Positions 8,861 to 16,758 of a DNA stretch of 46,009 nt are shown here, in pieces (within the stretch, counting starts at the first letter, position 1; each line of letters opens with the position of its first letter). The notes beneath the pieces are model-generated. The model did no database searches. It was given only the letters and a program-made list of their open reading frames with translations, and was not told where the DNA came from. Origin of the DNA: an uncultured Opitutia bacterium (GTDB taxonomy: Bacteria > Verrucomicrobiota > Verrucomicrobiia > Opitutales > Opitutaceae); the NCBI GenBank assembly GCA_903919985.1, contig CAIXKG010000030.1:1-46009 (forward strand). The letters are read 5' to 3'. The position numbers and the translations under genes are program-made.

Positions 8861-10195
8861 TCCTGCTGCCGATTCGACCGCTCGGCTCGTTGGCGCACGC
8901 GCCACGAGCACTTTATCGACGCGACGCCGATCCATGTCCACGACTTCAAAACGCCACCCGTGCCATTCAAAGAAATCGCCCGCGGCGGGAATCCGTCCCA
9001 GCTGCGTCACGATAAAGCCGCCCACGGTTTGGTATTCGGCCTGGCCCTCGTGCGGCAGCGAGGCATCGAGGGCGAGCAAGGTCTTCAACTCACCCGTCGG
9101 CAGCGTGGCGTCGATCAGCCACGAGCCATCCTCCCGCTGCGTGGCCGCGGGCTGCAATCGATCGCCCGGCGACGGCAGATCGCCCACGATCGCTTCAAGG
9201 ACATCGATCAATGTCACGAGCCCCTGGACCGCACCAAATTCGTCGGTCACAATCGCGATGTGCTTGCCCGTTTTTTTGAACTGCTCGAGCAGCTGGATCG
9301 TGTTCAGCGTCTCCGGCACCAGCAACGGCGGCAGTAACAGATTCTTCAACGTCGTGGGCAGGCCGATGGCCGAGTGCGCCCAGAGCGCTTTCACCGCCAC
9401 CATGCCGACGATCTGGTCGCGATTACCCTGATAGACGGGAAAATAAGAGTGGCCGCTCGTGACGATCCGCCGCCAGTTCGCCTCCTCCGGATCGTCGACG
9501 TTGAGGAACACGATTTTGGGCCGCGGCGTCATCACCCGCGTCACGGACAATTGGTCCAGTGCGAGCACGCCCTCGACCATTTCTTTTTCCGCGCGTTGAA
9601 AAACCCCGGCGTGCAAACCCTGTTCCACCAGCGCGCGAACTTCGTCCTCGCTCACGCTATCGGCTGCGCGCGGACTTTTCAGACCGATCAGGCCGACGAG
9701 CGCGCCCGTGCAAAATTCGAAAAGCTTGATCAACGGCGCCGCCAGCCAGGCGAGCGCAATCATCGCGCCCGCGAGCCTTGCCGCGACTTTCTCCGGATGG
9801 GCCAGCCCCACCCGCTTTGGCACAAGCTCGCCGAAAAGTAGCATGAACGATGTCAACCCCAGCGTCACCGCCACTAGCGCAATGCCGTCGGCCCACAACG
9901 CCAGGCCAGGCCAAGCCACCACGAACCACGCGGCAAGCTGCGAGGCCAGTTTCGCGCCCGCCAGCACACCCGCGATCATGCCGGAAAGCGTGAGCCAAAA
10001 TTCCACCAAGGCCAGGAATCGCGCCGGCTGCTCAGCCAGTGCCAAGGCTTTGCCTGCCCCCAAGTCACCTTTATGCGCTAGCTTCCGGAGTTTGGTCTTC
10101 TTCGCTGAAACGATCGCCGTCTCGGCCATGGCGAGGAGCCCGTTGGCCCCCACCAGCAGACCCAAAATCAAAAGCTCCAGCGGTAAATTCAGCAT
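8852..10195 (-). CDS. CNNM/CBS/CorC-HlyC family membrane protein
   Basis: 447 residues from ATG 10195. Order of parts: a DUF21/CNNM transmembrane domain (about 1-190, with four hydrophobic segments, the first being LELLILGLLVGANGLLAMAE), a pair of CBS domains (about 205-345, including RVMTPRPKIVFLNV and IVTDEFGAVQGLVTLIDVLE), and a C-terminal CorC_HlyC domain (about 360-440, with QTVGGFIVTQLGRIP). Members are linked to magnesium or cobalt efflux and metal homeostasis; the old name 'hemolysin' is not a functional claim. Full length for the family. The stop lies inside a REP-like repeat. It has no obvious operon partner. Confidence 0.92.
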   Translation of the reverse strand: MLNLPLELLILGLLVGANGLLAMAETAIVSAKKTKLRKLAHKGDLGAGKALALAEQPARFLALVEFWLTLSGMIAGVLAGAKLASQLAAWFVVAWPGLALWADGIALVAVTLGLTSFMLLFGELVPKRVGLAHPEKVAARLAGAMIALAWLAAPLIKLFEFCTGALVGLIGLKSPRAADSVSEDEVRALVEQGLHAGVFQRAEKEMVEGVLALDQLSVTRVMTPRPKIVFLNVDDPEEANWRRIVTSGHSYFPVYQGNRDQIVGMVAVKALWAHSAIGLPTTLKNLLLPPLLVPETLNTIQLLEQFKKTGKHIAIVTDEFGAVQGLVTLIDVLEAIVGDLPSPGDRLQPAATQREDGSWLIDATLPTGELKTLLALDASLPHEGQAEYQTVGGFIVTQLGRIPAAGDFFEWHGWRFEVVDMDRRRVDKVLVARAPTSRAVESAAGNR

Positions 10196-10279
10196 CGCGA
10201 TCAGGCGACGTTACGAACTGCGGCGTGCGAATCAACGTCGGCGTAAGGTGACGATTTAAGTAAAAAATCCCATCGGAAC

Positions 10280-10308
10280 GTAGGTCGGGCTGATGGTCCT
10301 TAATCCGA
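10280..10308 (+). repeat. Palindromic repeat, family 3
   Basis: GTAGGTCGGG at 10280 and TTAATCCGAC ending at 10308 can pair through GTCGG/CCGAC. The minus strand of 36009-36040 carries a related unit (GGTGGGTCGGGTTGAGGATAA). Confidence 0.4.
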
Positions 10309-10349
10309 CGCGTCGTGTGCGGCCCAGAATCTTGCAACGGTCTGAGCCC

Positions 10350-10380
10350 AACCGGCGCGATAAGGATAACGCGCCCTCCC
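10350..10380 (+). repeat. Palindromic repeat, family 2 (GGATAACGCGC), copy 1
   Basis: AACCGGCGCG, a short AT-containing centre, then GGATAACGCGCC. The arms GGCGCG and CGCGCC pair. Related units lie at 13211-13243 and 29418-29450, always outside or at the very end of genes. Confidence 0.6.
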
Positions 10381-10438
10381 TCGGGCACACCATAGGTTCA
10401 GACCTCCGGACTCGCGTTACCCTCACTCCAAATGCACT

Positions 10439-11206
10439 TCAAATCGCCGCGAGCAATCCGCCGTCGACGTAGATGATCTGCCCGTTGACAAAATCTGACG
10501 CCGTCGAAGCGAGAAACACCACGGTACCCACCAACTCAGCCGGCTTCCCCCAACGTCCCGCCGGCGTGCGGCCGCAAATCCATTTATTAAAGTCCGGATT
10601 TTCGACCAAGGGCTTGTTCAGCTCGGTTTCAAAGTACCCCGGTGCGATTCCATTGACCTGCAGATTGTGCTTCGCCCACTCCGTCGCCATCGCCCGCGTG
10701 AGCATCTTCAACCCGCCTTTGGCGGCGGCGTAATTTCCCGTCGTGGGCCGGCACACTTCACTCATGACGGAGCATGTGTTGATGATTTTTCCCGACCGGC
10801 GCGCGATCATGCGCGGACCCACCTGTCGGCCGACGAGAAACGCGCTGGTGAGATTCGTGTCGAGCACCTCGCGCCATTGCGCCTCGGTCATTTCCGCGAG
10901 CAGCGCGCGCCGGTGAATCCCCGCGTTGTTCACCAAAATGTCGATCGGCGCCACCTCCGCCTCGATGCGGGCGATCGCGCGCTCGATCCCAGCCCCATCC
11001 GTAACGTCGAACGCCGCGGTCGCCACCTTAAGCCCTGCCGCCGTCAACTCCGCCGACGCCAGTGCGAGTTTCTTTTCATCGCGCCCGTTGAGTACAACCG
11101 TTGCGCCCGCCTCGGCCAGCCCACGCGCAAACGCGAAGCCAAGACCCTGACTCGAGCCCGTGATGAGAGCGGTGCGGCCGGTGAGATCGAAAAGTTTTGA
11201 GTTCAT
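10439..11206 (-). CDS. Short-chain dehydrogenase, gluconate 5-dehydrogenase-like
   Basis: 255 residues from ATG 11206. It is a classical SDR: cofactor motif TGSSQGLG near residue 16, NNAG near 92, catalytic Ser in NTCSVMS, YAAAK active-site Tyr-Lys, and a C-terminal GQIIYVDGG. The N-terminus (LFDLTGRTALITGSSQGLG) and the ETELNKPLVENPDFNKWI region resemble gluconate 5-dehydrogenase (idnO/gno) and 2-deoxy-gluconate 3-dehydrogenase, which interconvert keto- and hydroxy-acid sugars with NAD(P)H. It probably acts in the cytoplasm on a sugar acid. It is downstream of, and on the same strand as, the PIG-L gene, but 167 bases containing a MITE-like repeat separate them. SDR assignment is secure, substrate is inferred. 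Confidence 0.88.
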   Translation of the reverse strand: MNSKLFDLTGRTALITGSSQGLGFAFARGLAEAGATVVLNGRDEKKLALASAELTAAGLKVATAAFDVTDGAGIERAIARIEAEVAPIDILVNNAGIHRRALLAEMTEAQWREVLDTNLTSAFLVGRQVGPRMIARRSGKIINTCSVMSEVCRPTTGNYAAAKGGLKMLTRAMATEWAKHNLQVNGIAPGYFETELNKPLVENPDFNKWICGRTPAGRWGKPAELVGTVVFLASTASDFVNGQIIYVDGGLLAAI

Positions 11207-11250
11207 AAAAATTCTCGGAGCCGAGGGGTGTTCAAAACCAATTTTCCGTC

Positions 11251-11350
11251 TTTGTCATGCTGAACGCCGTGAAAAATCCATTTGGTTTTACGCCGCGGTT
11301 TTAAAGGTGCATCCGACCGCTGGATTCTGCGCTGCGCCTAGCATAACAAA
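11251..11350. repeat. MITE-like element with 29-bp terminal inverted repeats
   Basis: The left arm (11251-11279, TTTGTCATGCTGAACGCCGT...) and the reverse complement of the right arm (11322-11350) match at 21 of 29 positions with no gap. The 42 bases between them are AT-richer. The arm resembles the widely dispersed GTCATGCTGA repeats of many bacteria. It sits between the PIG-L and SDR genes. Confidence 0.6.
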
Positions 11351-11373
11351 CAAGAAAACGTTTTCGAAGCCCT

Positions 11374-12222
11374 CTAGCTAAGAGCCGCGATTCGCTGCAC
11401 CACATCGCTCCGCAGCCGGTCGATGTGGGCGGCGACAAATTCCTGTACGTCGAGCGTCTCGTCCGCCACGAGCGGCGTAAGATCCATCGCCCACGTCATG
11501 GCGCCGGCCACATCCGTCGCGTGCGAGGTATGAAAGGTGGCATTCGCCGCGCGGCGGCCCAGCGCACCAAGATCGTAGCGTTTGCCGCCGCTGATTTGGG
11601 AATCGAAGACTTTTAGCAAATCGACCGCCAGCTGCGGCTCCGCACTGGTGTCCAACGCCACTTTGTCGGCCTCGACCAGCCAGTCGAGGTCACGCCACAC
11701 TTCGCAGCCGAGCACGCGCCGCGGACGCCGCTCACGCGGCATCGCGCGCAGGGCCTTTAGAACGCGGAGGAAGACCGCGACATGGGTGTCGTGTTTGTCG
11801 GCGGGATTATGGAGATAAACGACCTCCGGCGCGCAGCCGTTAAAAATTGCCGCGAAATCGTCCATGAGGCCCGCGTGATCCGGCGTTTTCACCTCGGAGC
11901 TGGGATGCGCGAGCTGGAGTTGGAGATTGTAACGGCCGAGCGCGGCAGCCCGACGTTGCTCATCCCGGCGCACGGCGAGCATGTCGGCATCAGTCAACGC
12001 GGCATAGCGACCCGAGCGCGGGGAACCAGCACCGTTGGTGACCACTACGCCCGTGAAAAACTTATCCGTACGCCCAAAACACGCGGCGATCCCGTCGTGG
12101 GCCATGATCTCAATATCGTCCTGATGCGCACCGATGCAGAGGTGCGTGGTCCGCGCGAGCGCTCGCACCGGGTCGGTGCCGTCAGGCGTGAAAATATCGG
12201 CATCCGATCGGGCAAGTTTCAT
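11374..12222 (-). CDS. PIG-L (LmbE-like) family deacetylase
   Basis: 282 residues from ATG 12222. The N-terminal zinc motif is AHQDDIEI (His-33, Asp-35/36 region), and a second metal-binding pair appears in NPADKHDTH. PIG-L enzymes hydrolyse N-acetyl groups from GlcNAc-type sugars or related glycoconjugates using zinc. The start overlaps the stop of the upstream nucleotidyltransferase in an ATGA, so the two are translationally coupled and probably act in one pathway. No signal peptide, so cytoplasmic. Which acetylated sugar is used cannot be read from the sequence. Confidence 0.87.
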   Translation of the reverse strand: MKLARSDADIFTPDGTDPVRALARTTHLCIGAHQDDIEIMAHDGIAACFGRTDKFFTGVVVTNGAGSPRSGRYAALTDADMLAVRRDEQRRAAALGRYNLQLQLAHPSSEVKTPDHAGLMDDFAAIFNGCAPEVVYLHNPADKHDTHVAVFLRVLKALRAMPRERRPRRVLGCEVWRDLDWLVEADKVALDTSAEPQLAVDLLKVFDSQISGGKRYDLGALGRRAANATFHTSHATDVAGAMTWAMDLTPLVADETLDVQEFVAAHIDRLRSDVVQRIAALS

Positions 12223-13160
12223 GACGGAAAAAGTTTAGCCGGATACGCGCCGCTTCGCACCAGTTCAGCCACGGCCGCCTGCACTCGCGGCTTGTCCTCC
12301 CGATAAGTGACTCCGAACCACGTGCCGACCGTGGGCAACACGCGGACGACAGCCTCGCCTTTGCCCATCATCGCCGCCACCGCCGCCGGCAAATAAAACT
12401 CCCCTTTCAAAGGATCGACGGCCGCTGCCGCCGGTACCGCCCCGCCCTGCGCTGGAAAATCCAGAAACGCCTGAAGTTGTTCATCGAGTGCGGGAAAGAT
12501 TTCGGGCGTGAAACCCCAGCAGTTCATGGAAACCGTTTCGTCGCCGCCGAATTTTTGTCCGGGTCCGACATCGGTCGCATGCAGGCCGGTTTGTTCAACA
12601 ATCGCGCGCAAATGGCCGGATGCGACGGTGCAAACCCCACGCGCCACCGCGCCGTTTTCGGAGAGGGTGCGATCGAGACGGAAACCCACCATCGCGAACT
12701 CTACCGGTGCCACGGCGCCGCGAGCCGGTGCCGTACCGCGCCCGGCTCCACCGAGAAAATTCGCGAGCTGAACAAAGGAGTTAGCCCCGTAGAAATCGTC
12801 GGCATTGATCACCGCGAAATTTTCCCGGATTACGCCGCGGGCGCACCACACCGCGTGCCCAGTACCCCATGGTTTTTCGCGGCCAAGCGGCGGTCGGCGG
12901 CCCGACGGCAGGGCGTCGAGCGATTGAAAAACGTAGTCAACGGCGATGCGACCGGCGTACTTCGCGCCAACCTGCTCGCGAAAGATGGCCTCAAAGTCGC
13001 GACGAATTACAAACACGACGCGCCCGAAGCCTGCGCGGACCGCGTCGAACACCGCATAATCGAGCACGGTTTCACCGCCGGGTCCGACCGGATCAATCTG
13101 CTTGAGCCCGCCATAACGCGAGCCCATGCCGGCCGCGAGTACGAGAAGCGTGGGTTGCAT
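12219..13160 (-). CDS. Sugar-phosphate nucleotidyltransferase-like protein
   Basis: 313 residues from ATG 13160; a TTG at 13202 would add 14 residues ahead of the conserved N-terminus and is rejected. It begins with the nucleotide-binding signature LAAGMGSRYGGLKQ of NTP-transferases, and FAVINADDFYG supplies the metal-binding aspartates. Such enzymes join a sugar phosphate to an NTP to give an NDP-sugar. The protein lacks the left-handed beta-helix of GlmU-type proteins and ends in an alpha/beta tail. It overlaps the PIG-L deacetylase gene by ATGA. Donor nucleotide and sugar are unknown. Confidence 0.82.
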   Translation of the reverse strand: MQPTLLVLAAGMGSRYGGLKQIDPVGPGGETVLDYAVFDAVRAGFGRVVFVIRRDFEAIFREQVGAKYAGRIAVDYVFQSLDALPSGRRPPLGREKPWGTGHAVWCARGVIRENFAVINADDFYGANSFVQLANFLGGAGRGTAPARGAVAPVEFAMVGFRLDRTLSENGAVARGVCTVASGHLRAIVEQTGLHATDVGPGQKFGGDETVSMNCWGFTPEIFPALDEQLQAFLDFPAQGGAVPAAAAVDPLKGEFYLPAAVAAMMGKGEAVVRVLPTVGTWFGVTYREDKPRVQAAVAELVRSGAYPAKLFPS

Positions 13161-13210
13161 CAGAGCGAACAAAGTCGGCCCGATCCTCGGTCGGCGAGCC
13201 AAACTTGGCG

Positions 13211-13243
13211 AACCGGCGCGCGAGGGATAACGCGCGCTACCCC
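13211..13243 (+). repeat. Palindromic repeat, family 2, copy 2
   Basis: AACCGGCGCG-CGAGGGATAACGCGCGCTACCCC; the arms GCGCGCG and CGCGCGC pair. It lies between moaA and the nucleotidyltransferase gene. Confidence 0.65.
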
Positions 13244-13260
13244 CTGGAGGGTTTTCGGCG

Positions 13261-14277
13261 TTACCCGCCGATGTAGCTCATCTCGATCTTCGGACGCGAT
13301 TCGCCGGCGGCGAGCACGGAGGAACGCTCCTCGCTATACCGATCTTCGCGGCCGCGCCAGATGCGGCTGAGATAATTGGCGAGTTCCTCATCGCTAGCTC
13401 CGGCGCGCAGGCAGCCCAACACATCCCAGCCGAGCGTGGCGAAAAGACAGGTGAAGAGTTTCCCGTCAGCCGAGAGACGCGCGCGATGACAGTCGCGGCA
13501 AAACGGTTCCGTGACCGAGCTGATCAGGCCGATTTCTCCGCGCCCGTCAGCGTAACGGTAGCGCGCGGCTACTTCGCCGCGATACGCGGGACCGATGGGC
13601 TCAAGCGGCCAGCGGGCTTGGATGCGAGCGACGATTTCCCGGGCAGGCACGACGTGGTCGGCCTTCCAATGGTTCGTGTTGCCGACATCCATGAACTCGA
13701 TGAACCGCAGCGCATGACCGCGCTCGCGAAAATAATCACACAGCGCGAGCAGCTCGCCATCGTTCACACCGCGCTGGACCACACAGTTGATTTTCACGGG
13801 CAGGCCGAGCGCGGCGGCCGCGTCGATCCCGCGCAGCACACGCGCAACGCTGAAGCCGAGACCGTTCATTTTTCCGGCGATGGCGTCGTCGAGGGAATCG
13901 ACCGAAACGTTGACGCGATTAAGTCCGGCGTCGCGCAGAGCAGGTGCGAGTTTTTCGAGTAACCAGCCGTTGGTCGTGAGGGCAACATCGGGAATCGCGA
14001 GATCCTGTTTCAGCACGCGCACGAGGTCGGGTACGTCGGGTCGCAGGAGTGGTTCACCGCCGGTCAGCCGGATTTTTTCCACTCCGAGCGCTTTAAAAGC
14101 CCGCGCGATGCGGGTGAGTTCGCCGAGGGTCATCAGCTGCGGATCGCGCAGGAAAGCATGGCCGGGGCCGAACACTTCCTTCGGCATGCAATAGGGGCAG
14201 CGAAAATTGCAACGATCCGTCACCGAGATGCGAAGATCCCGGAGGGGACGCTGGAATTGATCGCGGGGACCGGACAT
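13261..14277 (-). CDS. moaA: GTP 3',8-cyclase MoaA
   Basis: 338 residues from ATG 14277 (a TTG at 14316 adds 13 unneeded residues). This radical-SAM enzyme starts molybdopterin synthesis by rearranging GTP to 3',8-cyclo-GTP. The N-terminal iron-sulfur motif is Cys-23, Cys-27, Cys-30 (CNFRCPYC), and the C-terminal cluster cysteines are in CRDCHRARL and LFTC. The GGEP motif near residue 73 binds SAM, and the protein ends in the conserved Gly-Gly (YIGG). It is divergent from moeA-moaC-moaD-moaE across a 308-bp gap. Assignment is firm. Confidence 0.97.
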   Translation of the reverse strand: MSGPRDQFQRPLRDLRISVTDRCNFRCPYCMPKEVFGPGHAFLRDPQLMTLGELTRIARAFKALGVEKIRLTGGEPLLRPDVPDLVRVLKQDLAIPDVALTTNGWLLEKLAPALRDAGLNRVNVSVDSLDDAIAGKMNGLGFSVARVLRGIDAAAALGLPVKINCVVQRGVNDGELLALCDYFRERGHALRFIEFMDVGNTNHWKADHVVPAREIVARIQARWPLEPIGPAYRGEVAARYRYADGRGEIGLISSVTEPFCRDCHRARLSADGKLFTCLFATLGWDVLGCLRAGASDEELANYLSRIWRGREDRYSEERSSVLAAGESRPKIEMSYIGG

Positions 14278-14585
14278 GGGAAACGAAGAGGAGAAGCGCC
14301 CGGCACGACCGCGCAAGCGTCAAGATTTAAGCCGTTGCGGGCCGCCGGATATTTTCGAGCAGCGTCCCATGGCTTCGGACCAGACGGCGACGGCCCTTCC
14401 AAATTGGATCGAAAGAAGCTGGATTATTTCCCCCACCCAGGAGAACCGATCAGCGCCGTGATTTCGCTGACGAAAGATTGATGACCGGGATCGAGATCGG
14501 AGGTTCGCGATCAACCCGTGACGGCCTGAGCCCGGGGTTGCACCGCGGATGACGGCTGGTTTGCTGACGCGTTGGGAAAACCTTT
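14278..14585. other. Divergent control region between moaA and moeA
   Basis: This 308-bp stretch has no gene and must hold the promoters of both Moco transcripts. I looked for a Moco riboswitch and could not assemble its conserved stems by eye. A degenerate family 1 repeat may lie at 14423-14459 (ATTTCCCCCACCC followed by CCGATCAGCG). Confidence 0.45.
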
Positions 14586-15821
14586 ATGCTCATCACGCCG
14601 GCCGAGGCCGAAAAACTTATTCGCGAAAACACCCGGTTGCTGCACCGCGAGGATTGTCCTCTGACGTCAGCGCACGGACGGGTTTTGCGCGCCGATTTGC
14701 GAGCCGACCGCGATCTGCCGCCGTTTGATCGCGTGACGATGGATGGATACGCGTTGCGGTCATCTTCGCTCGCGGCGGGGGTGCAGATGTTTCGCGTGGA
14801 AGGCGTGCAGGCGGCGGGCATGTTGCCGCGGGTATTGGGACTGGAGCCGGACACCTGTGTTGAAATCATGACTGGGTCCGCTTTGCCGACCGGCGCAGAT
14901 TGCGTGGTGCCGTACGAGGAAACGACGCGGGCCGAGGGCGCCAATGGGGGAAATTCGCCCACCCTGATGAACGTCGGAAAAGCCGCGGGAAAATTTCAGC
15001 CGGGTCACGCCGTCCACCTGCGAGGGAGTGATCATCCGGCCGGCGCGTTAATCGTGCGCGGCGGCGTGCGACTCACGGGCCGTGAACTCGCGGTGGCGGC
15101 CGCCTGCGGTTACTCTTTCTTGACCGTCGCGCATTCCCCGAAAATCGCCATCGTGACGACCGGCGACGAACTGGTCGAAGTGGAAGCGGGCGTGGCGCCG
15201 CACCAGATCCGGCGCAGCAACGATCTCGCGTTGCGCGCGACGCTCGCCCTGGCCGGCTATCCGCGCGTGGACCGATTTCATGTGCGGGACGTGCGAGAGG
15301 AGATCGAACACCGGCTCTGGCACGTGCTCGCAGAATATGACGTGATGTTGGTCACCGGCGGAGTTTCGAAAGGAAAATTCGATTTCCTGCCCGACGAGCT
15401 TGCCCGCCAGGGCGTGCGGAAAATTTTCCACGGCGTGGCCCAGCGTCCAGGCAAGCCGTTTTGGTTTGGCATGAGCGCGCGTTCGACTCCCGTCTTTGCG
15501 CTGCCGGGGAATCCGGTGGCAGCGTATACCTGTCTCCATCGCTATGTGCTGCCAGCCCTTGCCCAGGCCAGCGGGATGACGCCGCCGCCGGCCCGGACCG
15601 CCGCACTGGCGACCGCCGTGAAGTTCGAGCCGAAACTGGCGGGCCTGCTGCCGGTGAAAATCCACAGCGGACCGCAGGCCGAAACGCTCGCGACGCCCGA
15701 GCTGGTCAATACTTCGGGGGATTTCGCCGGTTTGGTTGGCACCGATGGCTTCGTCGAACTGCCGGCCGAGCGGAACGAATTTCCCGCGGGCGAGGTGGTG
15801 CGATTCTGGCCGTGGGTGTGA
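14586..15821 (+). CDS. moeA: Molybdopterin molybdenumtransferase MoeA
   Basis: 411 residues from ATG 14586. MoeA inserts molybdenum into adenylylated molybdopterin. Family motifs are DRVTMDGYA near residue 50, TGSALPTGADCVVPYEET near 98, the MoCF-biosynthesis fold with TTGDELVEV near 190, and PGNPVAAYTC near 315. Full length. It opens the plus-strand Moco operon, with moaC 62 bases downstream. The spacer contains a small hairpin at 15835-15852. No mogA/moaB, which would adenylate the substrate, is present in the window. Confidence 0.96.
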   Translation: MLITPAEAEKLIRENTRLLHREDCPLTSAHGRVLRADLRADRDLPPFDRVTMDGYALRSSSLAAGVQMFRVEGVQAAGMLPRVLGLEPDTCVEIMTGSALPTGADCVVPYEETTRAEGANGGNSPTLMNVGKAAGKFQPGHAVHLRGSDHPAGALIVRGGVRLTGRELAVAAACGYSFLTVAHSPKIAIVTTGDELVEVEAGVAPHQIRRSNDLALRATLALAGYPRVDRFHVRDVREEIEHRLWHVLAEYDVMLVTGGVSKGKFDFLPDELARQGVRKIFHGVAQRPGKPFWFGMSARSTPVFALPGNPVAAYTCLHRYVLPALAQASGMTPPPARTAALATAVKFEPKLAGLLPVKIHSGPQAETLATPELVNTSGDFAGLVGTDGFVELPAERNEFPAGEVVRFWPWV

Positions 15822-15834
15822 CGACTTTCCTTTA

Positions 15835-15852
15835 GCGGCGGCTTTACGCCGC
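15835..15852 (+). repeat. Small GC hairpin between moeA and moaC
   Basis: GCGGCG (15835-15840) pairs with CGCCGC (15847-15852) around GCTTTA and is followed by CATTTT. It could attenuate the operon or be another short palindromic repeat; the T-run is weak. A compositionally similar hairpin region lies near 19545-19605. Confidence 0.4.
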
Positions 15853-15883
15853 CATTTTCGCGCGCCAGCTTTTCTCTTTCTGT

Positions 15884-16369
15884 ATGCTCTCCCACCTCGA
15901 TGCCAAAGGTCAGCCGGCGATGGTCAACGTCGGTCCAAAAACCGCCACGCGGCGCATCGCGACGGCGGGCGCGGTCGTGGTGTTGCCGCCCGCACTGGCC
16001 GCGTTGCTGCACGACGGCGATATCGCGACCAAGAAAGGCCCGGTTTTCCAAACGGCGATTCTAGCGGGGATCATGGGCGCGAAACGCACCAGCGAACTCA
16101 TTCCCCTCTGCCATCCGCTGCCACTCGACGACTGCAAGATTGACTTGGAGTCGCGCGCCGCGGCCGCCGACGGCTCGGTCGAAGTGGCGATCCGCTGCCG
16201 CGCCGAAACGCACGCAAAGACCGGCGTTGAAATGGAAGCACTCACTGGAGCCACCATCGCGGCGCTGACGCTTTACGACATGGGGAAGGCGATTTCGCAC
16301 GACATCGTGATCAAGGACATCCGCCTGCTGGAAAAAACCGGCGGCAAGAGCGACTATCACGCGCCGTAA
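15884..16369 (+). CDS. moaC: Cyclic pyranopterin monophosphate synthase MoaC
   Basis: 161 residues from ATG 15884. MoaC converts 3',8-cyclo-GTP into cyclic pyranopterin monophosphate, following MoaA. The family pattern is complete: N-terminal MVNVGPKTATRRIATAGA, AGIMGAKRTSELIPLCHPLPL with the active-site His, VEMEALTGA, and LTLYDMGKA with the catalytic Asp-Lys, ending in KTGGKSDY. Full length, cytoplasmic. The next gene, moaD, is unusually far away (389 bases). Confidence 0.97.
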   Translation: MLSHLDAKGQPAMVNVGPKTATRRIATAGAVVVLPPALAALLHDGDIATKKGPVFQTAILAGIMGAKRTSELIPLCHPLPLDDCKIDLESRAAAADGSVEVAIRCRAETHAKTGVEMEALTGATIAALTLYDMGKAISHDIVIKDIRLLEKTGGKSDYHAP

Positions 16370-16399
16370 CGTGGGTCGTTGAAATAACCGGGGCGATTG

Positions 16400-16431
16400 A
16401 ACCGCTAATGGGATTCGCCAACGGGCGAATC
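16400..16431 (-). repeat. REP-like repeat, family 1, copy D
   Basis: 32 bases: AACCGCTAATG followed by GGATTCGCCAACGGGCGAATC, in which GATTCGCC and GGGCGAATC pair around AAC. It differs from copy B mainly by a one-base gap. Confidence 0.7.
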
Positions 16432-16576
16432 TACGAACACCCCTTCGGCTAATCGCCTACGGCCTTTGTGATTGGGGCTGGTGATCCCAGCCTGTTTTCT
16501 CCGTGGAGAAATCGTCCGCGATCAACGGATGCCACCCGCTCCCTGCGCCGGCGATCAGCCGTAGCCGCCGATCATA

Positions 16577-16610
16577 GATTTTCCCCATTGGGAAAATCCG
16601 ATCAGCGGTT
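16577..16610 (+). repeat. REP-like repeat, family 1, copy C
   Basis: 34 bases: GATTTTCCCC, ATT, GGGAAAATC form a near-perfect hairpin, followed by CGATCAGCGGTT. It faces away from copy D, as copy A faces away from copy B. Confidence 0.7.
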
Positions 16611-16758
16611 CCCCTCCCGTTTTTGGTTTTGCTTCGAGGACGCGCCCTTAACCAGTCCCGCGCGGGCTTTTTTCTTCGAAGCTTCAGCACGCACGAGTGA
16701 GCTGGCCTATCGCGAAATCCCCGGCATGAATGCCACAGGATTTTTACCCGCCGACCCG

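Larger units (their letters stand above)
10196..10438. other. Repeat-rich spacer without a gene
   Basis: Holds two palindromic repeats of different families (10280-10308 and 10350-10380) and otherwise no recognisable coding signal. Confidence 0.5.
16370..16758. other. Long spacer inside the Moco operon with an inverted pair of REP-like repeats
   Basis: No gene is supported. The spacer contains REP-like copies at 16400-16431 (minus) and 16577-16610 (plus) and a degenerate related hairpin around 16492-16530 (TTTTCTCC/GGAGAAA). An open frame runs through part of it into moaD from an ATG at 16468, but the MoaD family length shows that this extension is not translated protein. Confidence 0.6.

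Noticed and set aside
14278-14585. Possible molybdenum cofactor riboswitch in the moaA/moeA gap
   Set aside because: I could not assemble the conserved stems by eye; a covariance-model search would be needed and could confirm or exclude it.
16468-16758. N-terminal extension of moaD from ATG 16468
   Set aside because: The sequence runs through a REP-like repeat and is unlike any MoaD; the family length fits ATG 16759.
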